This document shows positions 1 to 7,041 of a stretch of DNA of 64,000 bases, one piece after another. Every line of letters begins with the position of its first letter. The stretch's first letter is position 1. Below the pieces are notes generated by a model. That model was not told the DNA's origin. It saw only the letters and a program-made list of their open reading frames with translations, and searched no databases. The DNA is from a virus, in the IMG/VR virus record IMGVR_UViG_3300047476_001203, positions 1 to 64,000 of that record. One strand, 5' to 3'. The position numbers were made by a program, and so were the translations under genes.

Positions 1-574
1 TCTTAAATTCCTTTGGGTTTACCTTCTGTGATATGGAATAATCCTCAGCAAAAAGTTCATTGGGGTTATATCCCCCGAGGTTCCAATACGTATGGGTCTT
101 CCATAATTGAAATCCTCCCACCGCGAAAGGTGTCCCCATATAAGTGGATAGAGATTGGAACGTATCGAATACTCTGAACGTCCATCTATATGGATAGTCC
201 GTATAGAACGGAACGGTAATCAAATCCTTCTTATACCCCATACATTCTTCCAATATACTTGGATTGGTTAAGAATACATCTGAGTCCAAGAATAACATAT
301 ATGGGGTTATTACCAATTTACTACCGTTTAATCTTCCTGTACTTGGATATCCACCTTCTATTACCGTAATCTTTAATATATGTTTGAAGTCTGATTGCAA
401 TCTTTCTATATACTGTAAAGATTCTTCTTCATCTGATATATCTGCTATGATTACTCTTACCCCCGAAATGTGGTTTTGTTTGGAAATATTATATATACAG
501 TCATATAAGGTTCTTCCCTCATTCTTGGATGGGATTACAATTGTTAGTTTCCTACTTAATGACCGTATATTCAT
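1..574 (-). CDS. Glycosyltransferase family 2 (GT-A fold), cut by the left edge
   Basis: Translating the minus strand by hand gives 191 codons with no stop before the window edge, so the C terminus is missing. The N terminus carries the GT2 nucleotide-sugar fold: a first strand TIVIPSKNE (about residues 11-19), a DSD metal-binding triplet at about residues 97-99 (LFLDSDVF), then GGFQLW and a FAEDY acceptor or base motif near the cut end. It should transfer a sugar from a nucleotide-sugar to an unknown acceptor in the cytoplasm. The ATG lies 23 bases inside the 3' end of the preceding phosphoesterase gene, so the two are probably translated together. Family and fold are clear; the donor and acceptor cannot be told. 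Confidence 0.85.
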   Translation of the reverse strand, partial: MNIRSLSRKLTIVIPSKNEGRTLYDCIYNISKQNHISGVRVIIADISDEEESLQYIERLQSDFKHILKITVIEGGYPSTGRLNGSKLVITPYMLFLDSDVFLTNPSILEECMGYKKDLITVPFYTDYPYRWTFRVFDTFQSLSTYMGTPFAVGGFQLWKTHTYWNLGGYNPNELFAEDYSISQKVNPKEFK

Positions 575-1235
575 TGTTGTTATATATGATGTAACTATTA
601 TTTTCAATCCAATCCCCGCAGTTCAGATACCTTATCCCATCAACCATTCTATCCTCAGGATGATGAATGTGACCCGAGATAACCGTTGAACAGTGATGTT
701 TCTTTGCCTGTCTTGTTAGTTCCACCTCATATTGTGTGATAAACTTAACCGCCTCCTTTACCTTATTCTTAAGGAATTTGGATAACGAACGCTTAAATCC
801 CATCTTCTTTAATGACCTATCAATCGATATCGCCATATCATATCCAACGGAACCAAGAACGCCCAACCACTTTAACTTAACAACACCATCATATAAATCC
901 CCGTGGGTTATAAACGTATTGTTCCATACATATTCATTGTGAATCTCCACATTTCCAAAAGAGAATTCCCCGTACTCCCTTAGAAACTGGTCGTGATTCC
1001 CCGGTATGTATATAACCTTTGTCCCATTCTTTGAATGAGATAATATCTTCCTCAATACATTGGTATGTGATTGGGGCCAACGGAATTTCCTCTTTAATAA
1101 CCATCCGTCAATTATATCCCCAACAAGAAATAGATACTCAGGTTGGTATTGTTTTAAAATTGTTAGGACTTGTTCCGCATTGGAACCTTTTGAACCCAGA
1201 TGAACATCTGAGATGAATAATGCTTGTATCTTCAT
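552..1235 (-). CDS. Calcineurin-like metallophosphoesterase, LpxH-like
   Basis: The 227-residue protein shows the complete five-block binuclear metallophosphoesterase signature: DVH near the N terminus, GDIID, GNHD, THGD and GHIHH near the C terminus. Sequence order and length match UDP-2,3-diacylglucosamine diphosphatase (LpxH/YbbF-type), which cleaves a pyrophosphate in lipid A synthesis, but the substrate in a phage is unknown. I start at the ATG of MKIQALF rather than 14 codons upstream, because the metal-binding strand begins at once after it. A glycosyltransferase overlaps its 3' end, which suggests a shared role in envelope or surface-glycan chemistry. The fold is certain; the LpxH label is inference. 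Confidence 0.85.
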   Translation of the reverse strand: MKIQALFISDVHLGSKGSNAEQVLTILKQYQPEYLFLVGDIIDGWLLKRKFRWPQSHTNVLRKILSHSKNGTKVIYIPGNHDQFLREYGEFSFGNVEIHNEYVWNNTFITHGDLYDGVVKLKWLGVLGSVGYDMAISIDRSLKKMGFKRSLSKFLKNKVKEAVKFITQYEVELTRQAKKHHCSTVISGHIHHPEDRMVDGIRYLNCGDWIENNSYIIYNNNEYTVIK

Positions 1236-1286
1236 TCCCAATAAATATCCTGAATGGATACGGGAATCTGTTAACAAAATATTATA

Positions 1287-1322
1287 ACTTCCGAGTTTGG
1301 ACCATTTTTACTTCCGAGTTTG
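1287..1322. repeat. Two copies of a 13-bp direct repeat, ACTTCCGAGTTTG, 23 bp apart
   Basis: The same 13 bases occur twice, starting 23 bp apart with a 10-bp spacer, in the short gap upstream of the LpxH-like gene. A spacing of about two helical turns would put both copies on one face of the DNA. This would suit a regulator-binding site, but no function is shown. Confidence 0.5.
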
Positions 1323-1334
1323 TCATATAAAAAC

Positions 1335-1766
1335 TTAAATGTCTTCATCTCTTGTATGTAAGTTAACTTCAACAATCAATTGTCTAATATAGTCTATGGT
1401 ATCTTCATAACCACTCAATAATATATCCTCAATTCTATCCGTTGTTATATAATCATCAAAGGTGAGTCCATAACAATCATCAATCCGTGTTATTGCTCTG
1501 TATCTTGTGGGAATACCACTAACTCCATTGGTATGTAGGAAATCTCTATTGGTTACAATAAAAGCGTGACTCCTATCAAACGTTCCATTTCTCCAATAAT
1601 TGAAATCCTGTATGGATGATGCTATTACCGCACATTCCCTTGTTCTCGGTACTGCCGGAACTACATCAAATAATTCATTATAGACAGTTCTACCCGCCAT
1701 TCTTCTTATTAACGGAAGACTTAGAACATAATGGTCATTCTTTCTTAAGAACTTAAATTCTTTCAT
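1335..1766 (-). CDS. Small protein with FKFL N-terminal peptide, unknown function
   Basis: 143 residues, starting MKEFKFLRKND. The N-terminal FKF[FL] peptide is shared with six other small proteins in this window whose bodies are unrelated to it. The rest is polar and looks globular and cytoplasmic, with no membrane segment or recognisable motif. The start overlaps the stop of the next upstream gene by 4 bases, so it belongs to a translationally coupled minus-strand operon. Function unknown. Confidence 0.85.
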   Translation of the reverse strand: MKEFKFLRKNDHYVLSLPLIRRMAGRTVYNELFDVVPAVPRTRECAVIASSIQDFNYWRNGTFDRSHAFIVTNRDFLHTNGVSGIPTRYRAITRIDDCYGLTFDDYITTDRIEDILLSGYEDTIDYIRQLIVEVNLHTRDEDI

Positions 1767-1996
1767 CTTAATGTATTTGCATAGTTTCCTGTATAATATC
1801 CTCTATTCCATATCTCCGACCTTAGTTCATCCGTGTATGGACAATTCCTATTATTACCAACCCCCGCATCGAATCCTTCCCTATATGTCCCAATTTCCCC
1901 ACACTCAACAATATCCAATGGAATATTATCCCTCATATAATAAAGAGTATATGATTCATTCTTTATCTCCTTTTGAAAGAACTTAAACTGTCTCAT
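1763..1996 (-). CDS. Small protein with FKFF N-terminal peptide, unknown function
   Basis: 77 residues, starting MRQFKFFQKEI. It carries the shared FKFF leader, followed by an unrelated short body with a GYYTGNYANTLR end. It overlaps its neighbours by 4 and 14 bases. Two FKFF/FKFL genes lie side by side here, yet their bodies do not align, so this is not a simple tandem duplication. Function unknown. Confidence 0.82.
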   Translation of the reverse strand: MRQFKFFQKEIKNESYTLYYMRDNIPLDIVECGEIGTYREGFDAGVGNNRNCPYTDELRSEIWNRGYYTGNYANTLR

Positions 1997-2327
1997 CTGT
2001 TAGATTCTTTATTATAATAGGTTCATCACAATGGGGACAATCCTTAAGAACCAATAGATTATTCATATGGAAACTCCATTTGGATACCATTGGAACTTCC
2101 TCGGGTTTTAGTTTCCTGAAACCATCTTGATTATCCACCTCACCATATATGTCATAGTACTTACCTTTGTATCTGGTGATGATATGATTCCCATTTGTAT
2201 AAGGAATACACCCTTTATACATCTTGGATAGGAGCAAATGAAACTTATAACATCCACCCTTGGAATATATGTGGTGAATGTATTCGTCCGTATGGTTTAG
2301 TTCCTCAATGAAGTCAGATATTCCCAT
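1983..2327 (-). CDS. Conserved phage-type protein with C-terminal CPHC pair, unknown function
   Basis: About 114 residues from the ATG of MGISDFIEEL; a TTG six codons upstream is possible but less likely. It has a GGCYKFH motif near residue 25 and a CPHC pair near the C terminus, where a bound metal is conceivable although only two cysteines are close together. Similar G-x-C-Y-x-F-H proteins are common in phage genomes without a known role. Confidence 0.8.
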   Translation of the reverse strand: MGISDFIEELNHTDEYIHHIYSKGGCYKFHLLLSKMYKGCIPYTNGNHIITRYKGKYYDIYGEVDNQDGFRKLKPEEVPMVSKWSFHMNNLLVLKDCPHCDEPIIIKNLTDETV

Positions 2328-2646
2328 TGTCTTGTTGTTTAGCAAGTTCTATAAGTTTATCTATACAAGCATTCTCTACTTCTTCGTATGTATCAAATCT
2401 TCTTAAATCATTTATAGAATAACCATTTTCATAATGAGTTATGCTTATAAACAAATCATACTTCTCCCTAAACCATCTAAATGCTTGTTGGTAGAGTGGT
2501 GAAGCACAAGCATAACTAAGTGAATTTAGTTCAGTTGTATTTGGAAAGTAGCAACCTTCCAATGTATAAAATCCAAAGCATTCTTCATTAAAACCTAATT
2601 CTTTAAGTTCTAATGCTTGTTCGTATGGTATAAATTCTTTGTTCAT
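2314..2646 (-). CDS. Conserved hypothetical protein of Bacteroidota and their phages
   Basis: 110 residues. The pattern PYEQALELKELGF, then APLYQQAFRWFREKY-like text (here SPLYQQAFRWFREKY), then a DTYEEVENACIDKLIEL tail, is one I recognise as a recurrent uncharacterised family in Bacteroidota genomes and prophages. No catalytic motif is evident. It lies first in the operon, directly after the tRNA-like gene, with an A-rich leader and no Shine-Dalgarno sequence. The family link supports a Bacteroidota host, but this is recognition by memory and not a search result. Confidence 0.82.
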   Translation of the reverse strand: MNKEFIPYEQALELKELGFNEECFGFYTLEGCYFPNTTELNSLSYACASPLYQQAFRWFREKYDLFISITHYENGYSINDLRRFDTYEEVENACIDKLIELAKQQDNGNI

Positions 2647-2663
2647 ATATTATTTGTTTTTGT

Positions 2664-2760
2664 AGTCAGGACAGGATTCGAACCTGTAGGATAGGGCTTA
2701 CCAAGAGCGACTCTGCCTAACGTCCATTAACGTAATCGTTACCAATTCCGCCACCTGACT
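2664..2760 (-). tRNA. tRNA-like gene, class II size, anticodon not assignable
   Basis: On the minus strand a perfect 7-bp acceptor stem (AGTCAGG/CCTGACT) encloses a canonical T arm (ACAGG-TTCGAAT-CCTGT) and a D-arm start (GCGGAATTGGTA) typical of Leu/Ser-type tRNAs. At 97 nt it is long even for class II. The middle can form AGAG-TCG-CTCT as a variable arm and ACGT/ACGT around a 6-base loop where the anticodon should be, so no standard 7-base anticodon loop can be assigned; UAA (Leu) is one reading. The 3' CCA is not encoded. It may be a divergent or decaying tRNA. Confidence 0.65.
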
Positions 2761-2769
2761 ATATTTTTA

Positions 2770-2877
2770 TTATTGTGTTAACATCGTAATCACAATACCT
2801 AATAAGATTGAAAAAATTACAGCGGTTATTGTAAATCCTACCATAATGCCATCAAAATATGTTTTTTCTTTTTTCAT
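2770..2877 (-). CDS. Very small single-pass membrane protein
   Basis: 35 residues, MKKEKTYFDG followed by one hydrophobic helix (about residues 11-33, rich in I, V, L, F, T). The frame is clean, starts with ATG and fills the gap between the tRNA-like gene and the next gene. Positive residues at the N terminus suggest Nin-Cout insertion. Function unknown; such tiny membrane peptides are common in phage early regions. Confidence 0.6.
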   Translation of the reverse strand: MKKEKTYFDGIMVGFTITAVIFSILLGIVITMLTQ

Positions 2878-2880
2878 AAC

Positions 2881-3066
2881 TTATTTATCTTTTGGTTTAA
2901 TCCCGATAAAAAGAACCAATAAAGAAATTGGCAACCCTAATATCATCCATACATAAAAACTTACGAGTAGTGATGGGTCTTGGTCTCTTGAAAATGATGC
3001 CGCACCTGTTAATGCTAACACAAGAACAAATCCGGACCAATTTAATCTTTTAATATAATTTTTCAT
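2881..3066 (-). CDS. Small two-helix membrane protein
   Basis: 61 residues with two hydrophobic segments (about 10-25 and 35-55) and a charged C-terminal tail (KPKDK). The 4-base overlap with its upstream neighbour, another membrane protein, indicates coupled translation. Function unknown. Confidence 0.75.
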   Translation of the reverse strand: MKNYIKRLNWSGFVLVLALTGAASFSRDQDPSLLVSFYVWMILGLPISLLVLFIGIKPKDK

Positions 3067-3257
3067 ATGTCCATTAAAAATTCAAGTATTGAACTTAAAG
3101 TTGTAAATCCAAAAACTAAGTAAAGTAATTTCACACCCCAAAACCAACCAAACAAATCCGATTCTCCGGTTAGGAACCAAAAGATTAGGTACCAAAAACC
3201 AAATGATATTAATACACTCAATAAGAATATTAATATAACTTTTAAAACTTCTAACAT
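3063..3257 (-). CDS. Small membrane protein
   Basis: 64 residues from the ATG of MLEVLKVILI. I reject the upstream in-frame start because it would lie 47 bases inside the preceding gene and would add a charged stretch before the membrane helix. Two hydrophobic segments cover most of the protein. Function unknown. Confidence 0.72.
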   Translation of the reverse strand: MLEVLKVILIFLLSVLISFGFWYLIFWFLTGESDLFGWFWGVKLLYLVFGFTTLSSILEFLMDI

Positions 3258-3267
3258 AAAATAAATT

Positions 3268-3579
3268 TTAATTTGCTTCGGCTTCGTAAACAATTTCATC
3301 CACGGTCTCTTCAATCATTGGTTGGTTCTCCAACTCCTCAATAACAATGTTAATTGCTTCACGATATCGGGTTTCTCCCGGTTGGAAATAGATTCCGGTT
3401 AAACCCAACACTTCATTATCTATGTAGTGGCGGTTTTTACCTTTACCTTTTAATATTTCGTGGTCCATCGACACATCATCCCAATAGTCCAATACAAGTT
3501 TATGTCCACCCTTATCTTTGTGTACCAATCTAACAATATTGTTATGACTGAAGTTCTTAATAAATTCTCCTAGTTTCAT
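3268..3579 (-). CDS. Conserved small phage protein, acidic C terminus
   Basis: 103 residues. MKLGEFIKNFSHNNIVRLV-type N termini recur in small phage proteins of unknown role. The C-terminal third is strongly acidic (ELENQPMIEETVDEIVYEAEAN). The start follows an A-rich leader, AAAAAATAATAATATG, without a Shine-Dalgarno sequence. No catalytic motif seen. Confidence 0.8.
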   Translation of the reverse strand: MKLGEFIKNFSHNNIVRLVHKDKGGHKLVLDYWDDVSMDHEILKGKGKNRHYIDNEVLGLTGIYFQPGETRYREAINIVIEELENQPMIEETVDEIVYEAEAN

Positions 3580-3583
3580 ATTA

Positions 3584-3841
3584 TTATTTTTTAATTAATT
3601 CAAATAGATGCCAAACAAAAGGATTATCGATATATGTACCAATGTACTCATATTCATCAATATTTCTAATGTTATGACCTGTACCGTGAATTTCAAATAC
3701 TCTCTCTTCTAACTCAGCATCAACATTAACAATCGCCCACATATGAGGGATGTCATTTTGCATTTGAACGGTTAATATCTTTGCTCCTTTCGGCATCATT
3801 ATAGTACCTACATCAACTCTATATTTCCAAATCTGTGTCAT
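3584..3841 (-). CDS. Hypothetical protein, 85 residues
   Basis: Starts at the ATG of MTQIWKYRVD, which avoids the 26-base overlap implied by a start nine codons upstream. The sequence alternates strands and polar loops (IMMPKGAKILTVQMQ, HMWAIVNVDAELEERVFEIHGTGHNI) and resembles a small beta-rich domain. A similar pattern is widespread in phage and bacterial orphans ('IPKGAEILSVQ...LWALVD...'). No function known. Confidence 0.8.
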   Translation of the reverse strand: MTQIWKYRVDVGTIMMPKGAKILTVQMQNDIPHMWAIVNVDAELEERVFEIHGTGHNIRNIDEYEYIGTYIDNPFVWHLFELIKK

Positions 3842-3842
3842 A

Positions 3843-4028
3843 TTATTTAATTTTAAAAAAATTAACAAATCTATCTTTTAAAGTAATTTTGTTTTTCTTT
3901 AACATCTCTTGATATTCTACTACTTCAATCGCTTCACTCATTGAGATTGGTGTTCCTCTTCTTACCTTATCAGATAATTCTTCAAGACGTTTGTCTATGA
4001 TTGTTTTTCTAAATGTATTTTGTAACAT
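3843..4028 (-). CDS. Hypothetical protein, 61 residues, helical
   Basis: Mostly charged amphipathic helix (KRLEELSDKVRRG, then SEAIEVVEYQEMLKKNKI). No transmembrane segment. It sits two bases upstream of the next gene in the same operon. Function unknown. Confidence 0.72.
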   Translation of the reverse strand: MLQNTFRKTIIDKRLEELSDKVRRGTPISMSEAIEVVEYQEMLKKNKITLKDRFVNFFKIK

Positions 4029-4039
4029 ATTGTTATGTT

Positions 4040-4387
4040 TTAATCTTCAAATATTATTTTACCACATTCCCAACATTTATAAACACCCTCACGATAACCT
4101 TCTCTTCTTCTTAAAGGATGTTCACATTTATTTTTATGCGAGCCAGGGATTTCATCATCACCAATCAACTCTTCATTACTCAATCCACCCCAATCGTCAT
4201 TTTTAACAATTTTGAAGTTGAGTGTTAACCATCCTAATAGTGCTAAAGAAATACATAACCACCAATACCATTCTTTATCGGGCACAATGGTCCCCATCAA
4301 CTTGTGTATAATATATGTACACATCGGTATATACCAAATGGCTATTGTTCTCCACGGATTTAAAAAACCACGTTTTTTAATTTTCAT
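4040..4387 (-). CDS. Membrane protein with C-terminal zinc-ribbon-like module
   Basis: 115 residues. Two hydrophobic segments (about 13-33 and 40-58) are followed by an acidic linker (NEELIGDDEIPG) and a CxH...CWECG module (KCEHPLRRREGYREGVYKCWECGKI) that could bind one zinc. The topology suggests a membrane-anchored cytoplasmic zinc finger. No family is recognised. Confidence 0.78.
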   Translation of the reverse strand: MKIKKRGFLNPWRTIAIWYIPMCTYIIHKLMGTIVPDKEWYWWLCISLALLGWLTLNFKIVKNDDWGGLSNEELIGDDEIPGSHKNKCEHPLRRREGYREGVYKCWECGKIIFED

Positions 4388-4445
4388 AAGTTATTTCTTT
4401 TTATATTACAAAAATATACAAAAAAATCAATAAAATGCTCAGTAT

Positions 4446-4919
4446 TTATACTGAATTTGGAATAAACCATTCGGGAATCTCACCATTCTTCCACTTTGAA
4501 AATGAACTCTTGGTAAAGTTGTAATAGTTTCTGTAGGATTGGACGTGACACATTTCTTTGTACTCATTAGGCATCGCTAGTGGTGGTTCGATAAACTTAC
4601 CTTCTGGTATGTTTGGTGGGTTATCACAACACCATAGAATAATGTCATATGATTTGTGTGTTTTAAGATATCTACGTTTGTACTCCCAACACAATTGAAT
4701 ACCCAACATACATAACCATCTATAGTTTTCAGTATTAGTTCTTGTCCATATAGCACAAGGATGATTCTTATGAGATAGTTTGTATGGTGCTTCAGAACCG
4801 GTTACCCAATGTGCACCACACAATAGTTGTGCGGTTTCAAGTATCATCTTAACAACGTGTTTGTCATTGTGGTATCTTGCACATCTTGTGGGGTTCTTAT
4901 CCAAGTAAAATATATTCAT
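4446..4919 (-). CDS. Conserved phage protein of the MNIFYLD-x-P family, unknown function
   Basis: 157 residues starting MNIFYLDKNPTRCARYHNDK; the ATG overlaps the stop of the FKFF gene upstream as TAATG. The pattern 'NIFYLD-P..CA..H.DKHVVKMILE.AQLLC' is a familiar phage orphan family. The invariant-looking His and Asp/Lys residues (YHNDKHVVK) and several Cys and Trp residues suggest an enzyme, but I know of no demonstrated activity. Any link to a DNA-repair function would be a guess. Confidence 0.85.
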   Translation of the reverse strand: MNIFYLDKNPTRCARYHNDKHVVKMILETAQLLCGAHWVTGSEAPYKLSHKNHPCAIWTRTNTENYRWLCMLGIQLCWEYKRRYLKTHKSYDIILWCCDNPPNIPEGKFIEPPLAMPNEYKEMCHVQSYRNYYNFTKSSFSKWKNGEIPEWFIPNSV

Positions 4920-5350
4920 TACCAAGCATTTAATAATTTTGCAATTCCGATAATTGTAACAATGGTTGTCAATGCACTCACAACAACCACACCAATTGGG
5001 TCATATAACCAACTTTCTTGAAGAACAATTTTAATCTTCATCCACCATTTTGGATTCACCTTTGTTACCGTTGTTGTTTGGAATAATTTTATTGGGTTAT
5101 CATTTAAATCTCTTCCTTCATTAATCCGTCTTGTAACTTCCGCTCGTCTCTCCTCCGTTAATCTATCGTGACGTAAGTTCCTATCATAAAAGTATCGTTC
5201 CATCTCATTATTGGGATGACGAAGTCTATCATATTGACCACGGTTTGTGTGATATAACATTCTTCTACTCATATGGCCCTCAGGGGTGTCCTGAAAGGTG
5301 TACTCATCACTATAAACATAACCCTTAAAAAATTTGAACGGTTTAATCAT
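4919..5350 (-). CDS. FKFF-tagged membrane protein
   Basis: 143 residues starting MIKPFKFFKGY. After the shared N-terminal FKFF peptide comes a very charged middle (EERRAEVTRRINEGRDL) and one C-terminal transmembrane helix (about 115-138, VVVVSALTTIVTIIGIAKLL). This is the only FKFF-tagged member with a clear membrane anchor, so the tag itself is at the cytoplasmic or free end. Function unknown. Confidence 0.85.
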   Translation of the reverse strand: MIKPFKFFKGYVYSDEYTFQDTPEGHMSRRMLYHTNRGQYDRLRHPNNEMERYFYDRNLRHDRLTEERRAEVTRRINEGRDLNDNPIKLFQTTTVTKVNPKWWMKIKIVLQESWLYDPIGVVVVSALTTIVTIIGIAKLLNAW

Positions 5351-5356
5351 AAACTA

Positions 5357-5521
5357 TTATTCTGCGGTAACATTTTTTTGTTCAATAGCCCTACTCACCC
5401 TCCTCTCAAGTTCGGCAACTCTTGACCTAGTTGTATCATCCCTTAACCTATCCTCCAATTCTCTCAACCTTCTCTCAAGTTTCTCAACCCTCAAAATTAA
5501 CTCATCTTGTCTATTTCTCAT
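5357..5521 (-). CDS. Small coiled-coil protein
   Basis: 54 residues, a clean ATG frame beginning MRNRQDELILRVEKLERRL. Leucines and charged residues keep a heptad register for most of the length (VEKLERRLRELEDRL, VAELERRV), so it should form a coiled coil. The ATG overlaps the TGA of the secreted protein upstream by one base, a coupled-translation junction. Confidence 0.65.
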   Translation of the reverse strand: MRNRQDELILRVEKLERRLRELEDRLRDDTTRSRVAELERRVSRAIEQKNVTAE

Positions 5522-5805
5522 CAATCTACCAAATAATATTTTGACTTTCTGTAATCAATTTTTTCTTGATGTGAGTCTTTCCAATTTTGGATAATATCCA
5601 ATGCTTGTTCTTTGTGTTGGAATGGATATGCTCCTGACCTCCACACCTTAAATGGTAGGTAGAAGTAGTTTGTTCTATACCATATCCTTTCTTGGGGTAA
5701 GTAATATGTCGTTCCATTATATACCCACGTTTCGATACGATACTTAGGTTTAGCTTCTGATGTTATCACTCCCAATAACATTAGTAATAAAATAATTTTT
5801 TTCAT
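5521..5805 (-). CDS. Secreted or periplasmic small protein with signal peptide
   Basis: 94 residues. The N terminus (MKKIILLLMLLGVITSEAKP) is a textbook signal peptide with likely cleavage after SEA. The mature part is rich in aromatic residues (Tyr, Trp) and basic residues with no cysteine. The leader upstream is AT-only. Function unknown; it could act in the envelope during infection or lysis. Confidence 0.82.
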   Translation of the reverse strand: MKKIILLLMLLGVITSEAKPKYRIETWVYNGTTYYLPQERIWYRTNYFYLPFKVWRSGAYPFQHKEQALDIIQNWKDSHQEKIDYRKSKYYLVD

Positions 5806-5846
5806 CGTATATAAAATATACTAAAAAAATATTATAATAAAAACTT

Positions 5847-6077
5847 TTAACGATACCTCCTGTTTAATTGTCTACCAGCAGCAGACGGTGTTTGTAAATA
5901 ATTGTTATAGTACATTACAAATTCTCTACCATCTTCTTGGATGACACATCTAAAAAAATCGGGTAACATTTGTGTAACCGTACAATAATATCCACGCAAG
6001 ATAAATGAAGAACCAACTTCCAATCGACACCTATCTTTATACTTGTTCTTCTGAAAGAATTTAAATTCACTTACCAT
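5847..6077 (-). CDS. Small protein with FKFF N-terminal peptide
   Basis: 76 residues, starting MVSEFKFFQKNKY. The body looks like a small beta domain (LEVGSSFILRGYYCTVTQML). The ATG overlaps the upstream gene's 3' end by 11 bases. It shares only the N-terminal peptide with the other FKFF proteins. Function unknown. Confidence 0.82.
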   Translation of the reverse strand: MVSEFKFFQKNKYKDRCRLEVGSSFILRGYYCTVTQMLPDFFRCVIQEDGREFVMYYNNYLQTPSAAGRQLNRRYR

Positions 6078-6426
6078 AAATTTTTTTAATTTTATAATAG
6101 AGTTTGAATAGTAATTTACTCAACCATACCGGTCGTCTATAATAAAATCGAGCCCATTCTTTTTTCTGTGGATAAGACCAATGATAACCTACCATTTGTT
6201 CAAAGAAAAACTTTCTTAATCTCCATTTTATTTCTTCACTAAACGATAACATATAAACATCACACATTAACTCGGTTTCATCGTAGTAGTATTCATTACT
6301 GTTAATTGTTTTAAAATAAAAAATGGTGTCACCTATTTTACACAATCCTGAGAGATGAATGTCATAATGACTATTCACCCAAAAAAATTTTAACTCATCA
6401 TAAGGTAATGTGGCAATTCGATTCAT
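6067..6426 (-). CDS. Hypothetical protein, 119 residues
   Basis: Rich in aromatic residues, with a basic C terminus (KLLFKLYYKIKKIYGK) that could bind membrane or nucleic acid. It contains DELKFFW at residues 10-16, reminiscent of the FKFF peptide but internal, so I do not count it as tagged. Function unknown. Confidence 0.78.
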   Translation of the reverse strand: MNRIATLPYDELKFFWVNSHYDIHLSGLCKIGDTIFYFKTINSNEYYYDETELMCDVYMLSFSEEIKWRLRKFFFEQMVGYHWSYPQKKEWARFYYRRPVWLSKLLFKLYYKIKKIYGK

Positions 6427-6439
6427 AAAAAAAATTTAA

Positions 6440-6622
6440 TTATTTATCCTCAACCCAAATTTCTATCGGTTCGTCAAATGGTGATGTCTTGTTTGGTATA
6501 TAATTTGGATTCTTTACACTTTTCCAACTCATACCACATCTATTACACTTACAACGATTAGGTGCCCACCCAAAATTGTATGTGTACTTGTGTCCGAATA
6601 TTTTACAAATTAATTTCTTCAT
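6440..6622 (-). CDS. Small zinc-ribbon-like protein
   Basis: 60 residues: MKKLICKIFGHKY, then RCKCNRCGMSW. His/Cys spacing (C, H, then CxCxxC) fits a small treble-clef or zinc-ribbon seen in many phage 'GHKW/CxxCG' miniproteins. Probably a cytoplasmic nucleic-acid or protein-binding module; target unknown. Confidence 0.75.
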   Translation of the reverse strand: MKKLICKIFGHKYTYNFGWAPNRCKCNRCGMSWKSVKNPNYIPNKTSPFDEPIEIWVEDK

Positions 6623-6623
6623 C

Positions 6624-6788
6624 TTAGTAATTTTTAATTAATCCAAATAAAAAACTAATTTGTAATTTTCCAGTTCTACCCCATTCTATATAGAGTAGTG
6701 ATTCGTTGTGGTTGATTTCTAATAACGAAAACCAACTTCTTCCTCTACCTTCGATTTCAATATCGAATAGTTCTATGTTTAATCTCAT
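6624..6788 (-). CDS. Hypothetical protein, 54 residues
   Basis: ATG frame MRLNIELFDIEIEGRGRSWF with no internal stop, part of a run of very short genes that fills an otherwise gene-free stretch. The ATG overlaps the stop of the upstream mini-gene. The pattern 'LFD.EI...GRS...IE......L..IEW' resembles a beta-sandwich-like phage orphan. Function unknown. Confidence 0.6.
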   Translation of the reverse strand: MRLNIELFDIEIEGRGRSWFSLLEINHNESLLYIEWGRTGKLQISFLFGLIKNY

Positions 6789-6931
6789 AATGGTATGTAA
6801 AAAAATAATGAATCAAATTTTGAATGTGCGAGAAAATAACTACCGTCTTTACATCGATATAAATTAACTCGTCTACCATTCACTACGTCAGTGAAACGAT
6901 ATTCAATAAAGGTTGCAAATAATCTTTTCAT
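6785..6931 (-). CDS. Hypothetical protein, 48 residues
   Basis: ATG frame MKRLFATFIEYRFTDVVNGR ending in SLFFYIPL. It overlaps the downstream mini-gene by 4 bases, supporting real coupled translation. No motif recognised. Confidence 0.58.
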   Translation of the reverse strand: MKRLFATFIEYRFTDVVNGRRVNLYRCKDGSYFLAHSKFDSLFFYIPL

Positions 6932-6936
6932 ATTTC

Positions 6937-7041
6937 TTACCATTTACCCCATTGGGATTTGTGTCTATTCTCTTCGGCAATCTTAAAACCCAACCATATT
7001 TCTTGAAGGGTTTTTTTAAATTTAATTATTAATTTGTTCAT
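6937..7041 (-). CDS. Hypothetical basic peptide, 34 residues
   Basis: ATG frame MNKLIIKFKKTLQEIWLGF, ending HKSQWGKW. It starts inside the last codons of the membrane protein upstream. Amphipathic and basic. The ending resembles a Trp-rich small-protein family but no assignment is possible. Confidence 0.5.
   Translation of the reverse strand: MNKLIIKFKKTLQEIWLGFKIAEENRHKSQWGKW

Noticed and set aside
264-689. A plus-strand frame over the left-edge glycosyltransferase
   Set aside because: Hydrophobic, low-complexity translation in the antisense of a real GT2 gene with all motifs in order.
4446-4919. Pyrimidine-dimer glycosylase (DenV-like) call
   Set aside because: The sequence does not show DenV motifs; it belongs to an uncharacterised phage family and a function label would be invention.
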